5,132 nucleotides of DNA, from assembly GCA_943325595.2 (NCBI GenBank), contig CALPQA020000186.1, forward strand, positions 1 through 5,132, read 5' to 3'. The stretch is from Auritidibacter sp. Marseille-P8566. GTDB taxonomy: Bacteria > Bacteroidota > Bacteroidia > Flavobacteriales > Flavobacteriaceae. Position numbers and translations under genes: made by a program. Shown here piece after piece: positions 1 to 5,132 of this stretch. Within the stretch, counting starts at the first letter, position 1. Each line of letters begins with the position of its first letter. The notes below the pieces were generated by a model, which saw only the letters and a list, made by a program, of their open reading frames with translations, was not told the origin of the DNA and searched no databases.

Positions 1-475
1 CTTCTTTTTTGTTCTTCGCTGTGAAAAAAGAATATCCTTTTTGGAAGTTAAATTTATCAATATCATCCGAATCCAAAACGCTTTCCTCTACTTTATCAAA
101 CCAAACCAACGCTTGTGGGTATTTTCCTTGTTCAAAATAATATTCCGCAAGTTCAATGTAAGCTTGATTTCTTTTGGTATTCGTTGGATAATCCGAAACG
201 AAATTTTCCATAATTACATCGGCATTCGATTGATTAAGTCGAATACCACAATTTGCGCTATAATAGGCACAATCTGATTGGACTTCGCTGCTTTTATTTT
301 CAGATTTTACAGCATTAAAAATAATTTGTGCTGATAAATATTGTCCATTGTTGTAAAGCGAAAGAGCTTTATTGTATGCTTCTAAATCGTTGGTATAAAT
401 TGCAGATTTTTGAGCCGAAACGGTTGCTATTTCAATTGTAAATAACACCAAAAAGAGCCAGGATTGTTTGCGCAT
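1..475 (-). CDS. Exported TPR-like repeat protein, N-terminal part (cut by left window edge)
   Basis: The minus strand is open from an ATG at 475 to the window edge, giving 158 complete codons with no stop. The first 21 residues look like a Sec signal peptide: a basic start (MRKQ), a hydrophobic core (LFLVLF) and a plausible signal peptidase I site after Val-Ser-Ala, before Gln22. No cysteine follows, so it is not an obvious lipoprotein. The mature part has helix-turn-helix units typical of tetratricopeptide repeats, around residues 31-60 (AYNKALSLYNNGQYLSAQ) and 104-130 (AYIELAEYYFEQGKYPQAL). The protein is therefore probably a periplasmic or outer-membrane-associated scaffold; no enzymatic motif is visible. 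Large TPR proteins of this kind are common in Flavobacteriia, but I cannot name this one. It is divergent from the ABC ATPase gene, and a TAnnTTTG-type element lies 23 bases upstream of its start. Its full length is unknown. Confidence 0.78.
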   Translation of the reverse strand, partial: MRKQSWLFLVLFTIEIATVSAQKSAIYTNDLEAYNKALSLYNNGQYLSAQIIFNAVKSENKSSEVQSDCAYYSANCGIRLNQSNADVIMENFVSDYPTNTKRNQAYIELAEYYFEQGKYPQALVWFDKVEESVLDSDDIDKFNFQKGYSFFTAKNKKE

Positions 476-497
476 AGTAGTTTTTGTTTAATCTGTT

Positions 498-505
498 CAA
501 ATATA
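498..505 (-). promoter_or_regulatory. Candidate -7 promoter element for the TPR-like gene
   Basis: Read on the minus strand this is TATATTTG, an exact match to the Bacteroidetes -7 consensus TAnnTTTG. It ends 22 bases before the ATG at 475, which leaves a short leader, as is usual in Flavobacteriia. No TTG sits at the preferred upstream spacing of about 19 bases, so only half of the promoter is supported. Confidence 0.5.
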
Positions 506-526
506 TCGTATTCTACAGTCTATAAC

Positions 527-556
527 GATGTTCGTTTGGTTTTTATTATGAACATC
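527..556. repeat. Short inverted repeat in the divergent intergenic region
   Basis: GATGTTC at 527-533 is matched by its reverse complement GAACATC at 550-556, with a 16-base centre. A G-T pair and one A-T pair could extend the stem by two. It lies upstream of the -7 element of the TPR-like gene and overlaps roughly where its -33 region would be. It could be an operator for a dimeric regulator or a chance match in AT-rich DNA. It is not followed by a T-run on either strand that would suggest a terminator. Confidence 0.25.
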
Positions 557-575
557 TTTTTAAACAATTAAAAAT

Positions 576-594
576 AAATTGGAAATTGGAAATT
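576..594. repeat. 7-base-period tandem repeat (AAATTGG) at the ftsE promoter
   Basis: AAATTGG occurs at 576-582 and 583-589 and continues as AAATT at 590-594, about 2.7 copies with period 7. It places two TTG trinucleotides at 579-581 and 586-588. The second is at the ideal distance from the downstream -7 element. The repeat is exact, but too short to say whether it is functional. Confidence 0.6.
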
Positions 595-615
595 CATTAA
601 ATCTTATTACTTTTA
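586..615 (+). promoter_or_regulatory. Candidate promoter of the ftsE-glycosyltransferase pair
   Basis: TTG at 586-588 (-33 element), a 19-base spacer, then TACTTTTA at 608-615, which differs from the Bacteroidetes -7 consensus TAnnTTTG only in the last base. The ATG follows after 20 bases, so the mRNA leader would be very short. Spacing and position fit the sigma-ABfr type of promoter described for Flavobacterium and Bacteroides. The assignment is by eye. Confidence 0.55.
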
Positions 616-635
616 CAAAATAAACAAAAAGTCTT

Positions 636-1319
636 ATGTCAGAACCTATTTTATTTTTAAGAAACGTAACTATTTACCAAGAACAAAAAGTCATTTTATC
701 GAATATAAATTTGGAAGTGAACCATGGTGAGTTTATATATATAATTGGAAAAACGGGTTCTGGAAAAAGTAGTTTTATGAAAACGTTATATGCCGATTTG
801 CCTTTAACAGAAGGACAAGCCAGCATTGTTAACTTTGATTTGGCCACATTAAAAGAAGATGATATTCCTTATTTGAGAAGAAAAATTGGAATAGTATTTC
901 AAGATTTCAAATTATTGCCAGACAGAACGGTAAACGAAAACATGCTATTTGTTTTAAAAGCTACTGGTTGGACCGATGTTGTAGAAATGCAAAACAAAAT
1001 AGATGAAGTTTTAGACAAAGTGGACATGAAATCATTTGCATCAAAAATGCCGCATCAATTGTCTGGAGGAGAGCAACAACGTGTTGCAATTGCTAGAGCT
1101 TTATTGAATGACCCCGAATTAATTCTTGCTGATGAACCTACAGGAAACCTTGATCCACAGACAAGTGTAGAAGTATTGGAAGTATTAAGAAAAATTAATG
1201 CCAACGGAAAAACAGTAATTATGGCAACACACGATTATGCGCTTTTGATGAAATTCCCATCAAAAACCTTGAAATGTGAAGATGGAGCCATTTTTGAAGT
1301 GGTTCAAAAAGTGGTATAA
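636..1319 (+). CDS. ftsE: FtsE-type ABC transporter ATP-binding protein
   Basis: This is a 227-residue ABC ATPase with every expected motif intact: Walker A GKTGSGKS (38-45), Q-loop Gln89, signature LSGGEQQR (142-149), Walker B ending in Asp166-Glu167 (ILADEP), D-loop NLD (171-173) and switch His199. Length and sequence style (VFQDFKLLPDRTV, ADEPTGNLDPQTS) match the FtsE/LolD branch, and FtsE best. In known systems FtsE dimerises on the cytoplasmic face with the membrane protein FtsX and uses ATP hydrolysis to regulate cell-wall hydrolases during division. No ftsX follows here; the next gene is a glycosyltransferase whose ATG overlaps this stop codon by one base (TAATG). The ATG at 636 is the natural start, because the motifs are at normal distances from it and a promoter candidate lies just upstream. 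A LolD-like or other ABC partner role cannot be excluded. Confidence 0.9.
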   Translation: MSEPILFLRNVTIYQEQKVILSNINLEVNHGEFIYIIGKTGSGKSSFMKTLYADLPLTEGQASIVNFDLATLKEDDIPYLRRKIGIVFQDFKLLPDRTVNENMLFVLKATGWTDVVEMQNKIDEVLDKVDMKSFASKMPHQLSGGEQQRVAIARALLNDPELILADEPTGNLDPQTSVEVLEVLRKINANGKTVIMATHDYALLMKFPSKTLKCEDGAIFEVVQKVV

Positions 1320-2218
1320 TGCTTTCGATTCTAATTCCAATATACAATTATAATGTTTATCCATTAGTTTTGGAATTACACAAACAATGTATAGAAGCCA
1401 ACGTTACTTTTGAGATTTTATGCCAAGATGATGCGTCAGGTTCTCTATTAAATATCGAAAACCAAAAAATAAATTTATTATCCAATTGCATTTTTATTGC
1501 ACTTGATGAAAATTTAGCACATCGAGAAAACAGAAATTCCCTGGCTCAAAAAGCGAAATACGACTACTTATTATTTATTGATGGCGATTCAAATATGATT
1601 AGCCAAAATTATATTGCTAATTACATTTCTAATGTCACTGGATTTGATGTTGTTTATGGAGGAAGACTTCATCCTGAAAAATGCCCTTCTGACAATCAAA
1701 AACTTCGCTGGAAATACGGAAGATTCATCGAAGATAAAACTACTGAAAACCGAAAAAAAACACCTTTTAAATCGCTATTGTTCAATAATACTTTAATAAA
1801 AAAAGAGTGCTTTAATAAAGTCACGTTTGATTCAACTATTATAAAATATGGTCATGATGATACACAGCTTTCCTTTGCACTAAGTTTATTGAATGTAAAA
1901 GTGAATCATATTGAAAATCCCATTGAACACGGGGATATTGATACTAATAGCGTCTATTTAAGAAAGACAAAAAGTGCTGTTGAAAATTTAATTTATTTAT
2001 ATAATCAGGGAAAACTAGATGAAAATTTTTCAAAATTTATTGCATTATTACTGCTTTTGAATAAAATAAAAGTAACCTATTTAGTATCAAAATTTTACTT
2101 ATTATTTGAAAAATCAATAATAAAGCAATTGGAAGGAAATAACCCAAATTTATTTATTTTTAACTTTTTTAGAATTGGTTATTTATGCGTTTTGGAATCA
2201 AATAAAACTAAGAATTAG
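1319..2218 (+). CDS. Family 2 (GT-A fold) glycosyltransferase
   Basis: This 299-residue protein starts directly with the GT2 beta strand (MLSILIPIYN, 1-10). It then has the nucleotide-binding acidic motif QDDAS (36-40), the NRN segment (71-73) and the DxD metal-binding motif DGD (88-90). The acceptor-side motif GHDD (178-181) is a position where GT2 enzymes usually carry the catalytic base. It should transfer a sugar from a nucleotide donor; donor and acceptor cannot be read from the sequence. From about residue 240 the tail is rich in Leu, Ile and Phe and probably lies on the membrane, with no clear transmembrane anchor. Its ATG overlaps the ftsE stop by one base, so the two are probably co-transcribed and translationally coupled. 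The distal part is more AT-rich than ftsE (12 G/C in 2041-2100 against 23 in 1081-1140). Its last 11 bases overlap the convergent GT4 gene. Confidence 0.92.
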   Translation: MLSILIPIYNYNVYPLVLELHKQCIEANVTFEILCQDDASGSLLNIENQKINLLSNCIFIALDENLAHRENRNSLAQKAKYDYLLFIDGDSNMISQNYIANYISNVTGFDVVYGGRLHPEKCPSDNQKLRWKYGRFIEDKTTENRKKTPFKSLLFNNTLIKKECFNKVTFDSTIIKYGHDDTQLSFALSLLNVKVNHIENPIEHGDIDTNSVYLRKTKSAVENLIYLYNQGKLDENFSKFIALLLLLNKIKVTYLVSKFYLLFEKSIIKQLEGNNPNLFIFNFFRIGYLCVLESNKTKN

Positions 2219-3317
2219 CCTTTAAATGTATTGCCATAAAAAAGGAGTTCCAAAGCGGCATAATTGCATCAATATCATATTTTAAACTGCTAACCTTCGC
2301 TTTTTTCGCCATTTCAATCCTCTTTTCTTCATTATTAATTAATGTTTCTACAGCAGAAACAAAATCAGTTTCATTTCCGTTTTCAATTAATAACCCATCG
2401 TCATTATTTTTGATGATTGCTCTTGGACCACACGGACAATCATAGGAAATACAGGGTAATCCCGAAGCCATCGCTTCTATTAAAACCATTCCAAAACCCT
2501 CAAAACGAGATGTTAACAAATACATTGAAGCTTCTTGGTATTTCAAATTTATAGCTTTAACGGGATCAAAAAACGTAACATTATTAATAATATTTAATGA
2601 AGTTGCTAACTTTTGCAGTTCTAATTTTTCATCCGATTTTCCATAAATATCAAGATGCCAATTTGGGTGATTTAAAACCACTTTTTGCCAAATTTTGAGT
2701 AAACGATCAAAGCCTTTTTCATACACGTGACGACCAACAGCGATAACTTTTTTCGATTTTAAATCGGAGACTTTATCTGACGAAAACCATAATGGGTTTG
2801 GAATTACAATTCCAGCTTGAATGTCCCATTCCCGAATGCTTTCATTTGTTTCAACAACGAATTTATCGAATTTTCTAGCACTAAATTTTTTAAAATTGGC
2901 AATTAATTTTGCAACTATTCTTGACAAAAAAGATTTACTATTTTCTTGTTCTTCAATGGTTAAAGAGCTATGTATTTCAAGAACAATCGGTATTTCAGTC
3001 TTAATGATGAATGGAATTAAAAAGGCTTTAAAGCCATTGTCACAAACGACAATTACGTCTGGTTTTGTTCTTTTTAAGTGTTCCGATAATGATTTTCGAT
3101 AGGCTTTTAAAAACTGAAATGAATTTCCATTTAATGGTATATCATATAAACCTATTTTCTTGTTGTATTCATAAAACAAAGGAGAATTGCCATTATTTTG
3201 AGTAATAATATCAATTTGGTAATCCCACTTTTCAATAAGGTAATTTGATTTTATGGCTAGAACTCGTGCAACGCCACCTTCATTACTTATATTTGGAACT
3301 ACATAAAGGATTTTCAT
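2208..3317 (-). CDS. Family 4 (GT-B fold) glycosyltransferase
   Basis: This 369-residue protein has a full-length GT4 layout. The N-terminal acceptor domain opens with MKILYVVPNI and the glycine-rich GGVARVL loop (14-20), with His116 (EIHSS) in the usual place. The C-terminal donor domain begins around 190 with VGRHVYEKGFDRLL, giving the diphosphate-binding pair Arg196 and Lys201. The E-x7-E motif is Glu273 to Glu281 (EGFGMVLIE), followed by a DCPCGP segment (293-298) shared with AmsD/PglH/PglJ-like enzymes. It is a retaining transferase that should add one sugar to a lipid-linked oligosaccharide on the cytoplasmic side; the sugar is not identifiable. It is the last gene of a three-gene minus-strand operon, and its ATG overlaps the stop of the cupin gene by one base (TAATG). 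Its 3' end overlaps the opposite glycosyltransferase, leaving no intergenic space for a terminator. Confidence 0.94.
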   Translation of the reverse strand: MKILYVVPNISNEGGVARVLAIKSNYLIEKWDYQIDIITQNNGNSPLFYEYNKKIGLYDIPLNGNSFQFLKAYRKSLSEHLKRTKPDVIVVCDNGFKAFLIPFIIKTEIPIVLEIHSSLTIEEQENSKSFLSRIVAKLIANFKKFSARKFDKFVVETNESIREWDIQAGIVIPNPLWFSSDKVSDLKSKKVIAVGRHVYEKGFDRLLKIWQKVVLNHPNWHLDIYGKSDEKLELQKLATSLNIINNVTFFDPVKAINLKYQEASMYLLTSRFEGFGMVLIEAMASGLPCISYDCPCGPRAIIKNNDDGLLIENGNETDFVSAVETLINNEEKRIEMAKKAKVSSLKYDIDAIMPLWNSFFMAIHLKANS

Positions 3318-3718
3318 TATTTCGAATTCAAAAATTGATCATAATCCCTAATATAATCCGATTCTTCAAAAACATCCGAAGCTAAAACGAGACAAACTGC
3401 ACCTGATGAAAAATTTTCTAGTTCTCGCCAAATGCCCGTTGGAATATGCAATCCAATATTGGGTTTGTTTAATAAATAGCTCTTTTTTTCCTTACTATCA
3501 TTAACCGTAACTTCAAAACTTCCGCTTAATGCAATTAGAATTTCGTGTTGATTTATGTGAGAATGACCGCCTCGAAAAGCAGTACTTGGAACATCAAAAA
3601 GGTAATAAATTCTTTTGAATTCAAAAGGTAAAATATCATTTTGAACGAAGGCTAAATTCCCACGTAAATCTTCAACTGTTGGAATTTGAATCAGTTCTAA
3701 GTCGCTAATTTTCGTCAT
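3317..3718 (-). CDS. FdtA/QdtA-type cupin: dTDP-4-keto-6-deoxyglucose 3,4-ketoisomerase family (WxcM-like)
   Basis: This is a 133-residue single-domain cupin, about the length of FdtA. Family marks in order are DLRGNL (18-22 region), the FKRIYYLFDVP strand (34-44), RGGHSH (49-54) with the two active-site histidines, LSGSFEV (64-70), GIWRELENFSSG (95-106) and the C-terminal LASDVFEESDYIRDY block (112-126). Characterised members move the keto group of dTDP-4-keto-6-deoxyglucose from C4 to C3, the step before transamination to Fuc3N or Qui3N for surface glycans. Which epimer is formed here cannot be told, so I give no symbol. Two points differ from the usual HAHK motif: Ala is Ser53 and Lys is Ile55. 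The partner aminotransferase and acetyltransferase are not in the window. It lies four bases after the upstream GT4 gene and overlaps the downstream one by one base, so it belongs to their operon. A non-enzymatic or different sugar-binding role is a lesser alternative. Confidence 0.87.
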   Translation of the reverse strand: MTKISDLELIQIPTVEDLRGNLAFVQNDILPFEFKRIYYLFDVPSTAFRGGHSHINQHEILIALSGSFEVTVNDSKEKKSYLLNKPNIGLHIPTGIWRELENFSSGAVCLVLASDVFEESDYIRDYDQFLNSK

Positions 3719-3722
3719 ACTG

Positions 3723-4826
3723 TTAATTATTAATTTGCATTAAATCCAACCATTGTTTCCCAATATTTTCTATAGAAAAAAGGCTGACACTTTGTAACGC
3801 ATTTTCCTTACAAATCGTATATAATTTATCATCTTCAACAAATAAATTTATGGCTTCCGTCAATTTTTGAACGTTTTGATTTTCAACCAAAAGTCCGTTT
3901 TGTTTATCCGAAATCATTTCACTTGGACCCGATAAACAATCGAAAGAAACAACAGGGGTTTCACAAGCCAATGCTTCCAAAATTACATTAGGTAAACCTT
4001 CATTCAAACTGCTTAAAACAAAAAATTTAGCGTTTTTTAAATATTTATAAGGGTTTTCTTGAAATCCTAAAAAATGAACTTTTTCTACAATATTATTTTG
4101 CTTAGCCAATGCTTTCAGAATCGAAATTCGTTCCCCATCACCAAGTAAAACAAGATGAATATTTTGATTTGGCAAAATTGAATTGGAATAAGCTTCAATC
4201 AATTTGTCAAACTGTTTTATGTTGGTTTCCATTTGGCCAATTCCAATTATATAGTCAAAATTGAAATCTATATTTTCATTAAATTTAGAATGGATTTCTG
4301 TTATATCAATTGGATTATATATCGTTTGAACGTTATTTAAATGGTGTTTAAATTCAATTAACTCTTTGGATTTATTAGTAATAGTTACCATTTTATAGCA
4401 ATCTTGGTACATCAAACGCGATAGAAAAGACCAATTTGGCATGTAATGATCAATCAAATAACTGTGAACCGTGAAAATAGTTTTAGCTTTATACAGAAAT
4501 TTAGAAATCAAAAGTTCTTGAATAGGTTTGTTTCGAAATCTAAAATCAATAATAAAATCAAAATTATTTTCGTCAAGATATTTTTTCAAAAACAACAATC
4601 GAAGCAGTTTATTAAAAACGCCATTACTTTTGTTTTTCAAAGTACCTAAATTAACCAATTTTCCAGAAAAAGCATAGGAAACAACATCCAAAACAATAAT
4701 GTTATGAACTTCAATTCCTTTCTTTTCGAAAAAAATAGACAAATTTGCCATCACTTTTTCACCGCCACCAATTCCTAATCGGTAACCAATTAAAGCAATT
4801 TTAAATTTTTTGTTAGGTATTATCAT
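3723..4826 (-). CDS. Family 4 (GT-B fold) glycosyltransferase, first gene of the minus-strand operon
   Basis: This 367-residue GT4 enzyme has an N-terminal GIGGGEKVMANL loop (18-29), HSY at 121-123 in the acceptor domain, and a NPID linker (171-174). The donor domain carries GDGER (229-233) and the E-x7-E motif Glu276 to Glu284 (EGLPNVILE), followed by SFDCLSGPSEM (294-304). These traits resemble PglJ/PglH-like transferases that extend undecaprenyl-diphosphate-linked glycans; that is family resemblance, not proof of substrate. At the diphosphate-binding site the lysine is present (Lys204), but the arginine expected after Gly197 is Gln198. The start at 4826 puts the conserved KIALIG strand at residues 9-14, which is normal. 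A Bacteroidetes-type promoter lies just upstream and the cupin gene follows after four bases, so this gene probably leads the transcript. Only A-rich sequence, not a Shine-Dalgarno motif, precedes the ATG. Confidence 0.94.
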   Translation of the reverse strand: MIIPNKKFKIALIGYRLGIGGGEKVMANLSIFFEKKGIEVHNIIVLDVVSYAFSGKLVNLGTLKNKSNGVFNKLLRLLFLKKYLDENNFDFIIDFRFRNKPIQELLISKFLYKAKTIFTVHSYLIDHYMPNWSFLSRLMYQDCYKMVTITNKSKELIEFKHHLNNVQTIYNPIDITEIHSKFNENIDFNFDYIIGIGQMETNIKQFDKLIEAYSNSILPNQNIHLVLLGDGERISILKALAKQNNIVEKVHFLGFQENPYKYLKNAKFFVLSSLNEGLPNVILEALACETPVVSFDCLSGPSEMISDKQNGLLVENQNVQKLTEAINLFVEDDKLYTICKENALQSVSLFSIENIGKQWLDLMQINN

Positions 4827-4848
4827 TAACGTTTTCTTATTTTCGTAT

Positions 4849-4878
4849 CAAATATAACTCTTTTAAAAAAATATGCAA
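4849..4878 (-). promoter_or_regulatory. Promoter of the GT4-cupin-GT4 operon
   Basis: On the minus strand TTG (4878-4876) is followed by a 19-base spacer and TATATTTG (4856-4849), an exact match to the Bacteroidetes pattern TTG-N19-TAnnTTTG. It ends 22 bases before the operon's ATG at 4826. The -33 element lies inside codons 2 and 3 of the divergent glycosyltransferase gene, so the two genes share regulatory and coding sequence. This is the best promoter match in the window. Confidence 0.66.
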
Positions 4879-5132
4879 GACAATCCGCTTGTAACGATAA
4901 TTTGCTTGTCTTATAATCACGAGAAATTTGTGGTAGAAACATTGAATTCTGTGATGAACCAAAACTATTCGCCAATAGAACTTATTATTGTGGATGATTG
5001 CAGTTTAGACGCTTCAAAATCAATCATTGAAGATTGGTTACTTTCTCATTCTGATGTTCGATTTATTGCTAATGAAGTCAATTTAGGAAATACAAAATCG
5101 TTTAACAATGCCTTGAAAATTACAAAAGGAGA
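4873..5132 (+). CDS. Family 2 (GT-A fold) glycosyltransferase, N-terminal part (cut by right window edge)
   Basis: An ATG at 4873 opens a frame of 86 complete codons that runs off the window. It begins with the typical GT2 entry strand PLVTIICLSYNHEKFV (5-20). This is followed by a helix with LNSVMNQNYSPIELIIVDD (24-42), where Asp41-Asp42 bind the nucleotide, and then NLGNTKSFNNAL (70-81) before the expected second acidic motif, which is not reached. The sequence matches the inverting GT2 family (WcaA/SpsA-like) and probably acts in the same surface-glycan pathway as the genes to its left; donor and acceptor are unknown. It is transcribed divergently from the GT4-cupin-GT4 operon across only 46 bases. 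A seven-A run precedes the ATG, with no Shine-Dalgarno sequence. I could not identify a convincing promoter for it: the closest, TATTTTCG at 4838-4845, has one mismatch and no TTG at the right distance. Confidence 0.91.
   Translation, partial: MQDNPLVTIICLSYNHEKFVVETLNSVMNQNYSPIELIIVDDCSLDASKSIIEDWLLSHSDVRFIANEVNLGNTKSFNNALKITKG

Noticed and set aside
41..277. Plus-strand open frame of 78 codons near the left edge
   Set aside because: It lies antisense to the TPR-like gene, whose minus-strand frame has a signal peptide and repeat pattern; the plus-strand product has no recognisable feature.
1753..1760. Run of eight A inside the first family 2 glycosyltransferase, considered as a phase-variation tract
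   Set aside because: Eight A are short for phase variation and expected by chance in such AT-rich DNA; the frame is intact and encodes ordinary Lys-Lys codons.
1614..1796. Second plus-strand frame of 60 codons within the family 2 glycosyltransferase
   Set aside because: It overlaps the well-supported glycosyltransferase in another frame and shows no family motif.
2150..2260. Bidirectional intrinsic terminator at the convergent gene ends
   Set aside because: I found no stable inverted repeat with a T-run on either strand here; the local T-runs are within coding sequence without a paired stem.
2821..3102. Plus-strand open frame of 93 codons
   Set aside because: It is antisense inside the GT4 glycosyltransferase, whose motifs are continuous through this stretch; no promoter or recognisable protein pattern supports it.
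3317..3718. RmlC-type dTDP-4-keto-rhamnose 3,5-epimerase
   Set aside because: The protein is too short (RmlC is about 180 residues) and its C-terminal SDYIRDY block and RGGHSH segment fit the FdtA/QdtA group instead.
4446..4649. Plus-strand open frame of 67 codons
   Set aside because: It is antisense inside the first GT4 gene; its Lys, Ile and Phe rich product is what AT-rich antisense sequence gives by chance.
4838..4845. TATTTTCG as the -7 element of the right-edge glycosyltransferase
   Set aside because: It has one mismatch to TAnnTTTG, and the nearest upstream TTG (4810-4812) is 25 bases away, too far from the preferred spacing of about 19; support is too weak for an annotation.

Overview
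The window looks like chromosomal DNA of a Flavobacterium-like member of the Bacteroidetes. The evidence is the low G+C content, start codons preceded by A-rich sequence rather than Shine-Dalgarno motifs, promoter-like sequences matching the Bacteroidetes pattern (TTG, about 19 bases, TAnnTTTG), and the character of the proteins. This is inference from sequence style; there is no rRNA or other marker in the window.

Left part (1-2218). A minus-strand gene for an exported, TPR-like protein runs off the left edge. It is divergent from a plus-strand pair: an FtsE-type ABC ATPase and, overlapping it by one base, a family 2 glycosyltransferase. A 160-base intergenic region between the divergent genes carries a promoter-like element for each side, a short 7-base-period tandem repeat and an inverted repeat.

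Middle part (2208-4826). Three tightly packed minus-strand genes form a likely operon, transcribed from a good promoter candidate near 4849-4878: a GT4 glycosyltransferase, an FdtA/QdtA-type cupin sugar-nucleotide 3,4-ketoisomerase, and a second GT4 glycosyltransferase. The operon's last gene runs convergently into the family 2 glycosyltransferase, and the two coding ends overlap by 11 bases.

Right edge (4873-5132). A divergent plus-strand family 2 glycosyltransferase begins and is cut by the window end.

Taken together, about 3.6 kb of the window is surface-polysaccharide biosynthesis (O-antigen, capsule or a glycan for protein glycosylation). Four glycosyltransferases could build the repeat unit on a lipid carrier on the cytoplasmic side, and the cupin enzyme suggests that a dTDP-3-keto-6-deoxyhexose-derived sugar (for example a 3-amino-3,6-dideoxyhexose) is part of it. 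The partner aminotransferase and acetyltransferase, and a flippase and polymerase, are not in the window. I see no RNA genes, CRISPR, mobile elements or clear intrinsic terminators, and nothing that I can honestly call a wholly new system. The points most worth checking are the ftsE-glycosyltransferase coupling, altered residues in the cupin and in one GT4 enzyme, and the very compact divergent and convergent junctions.
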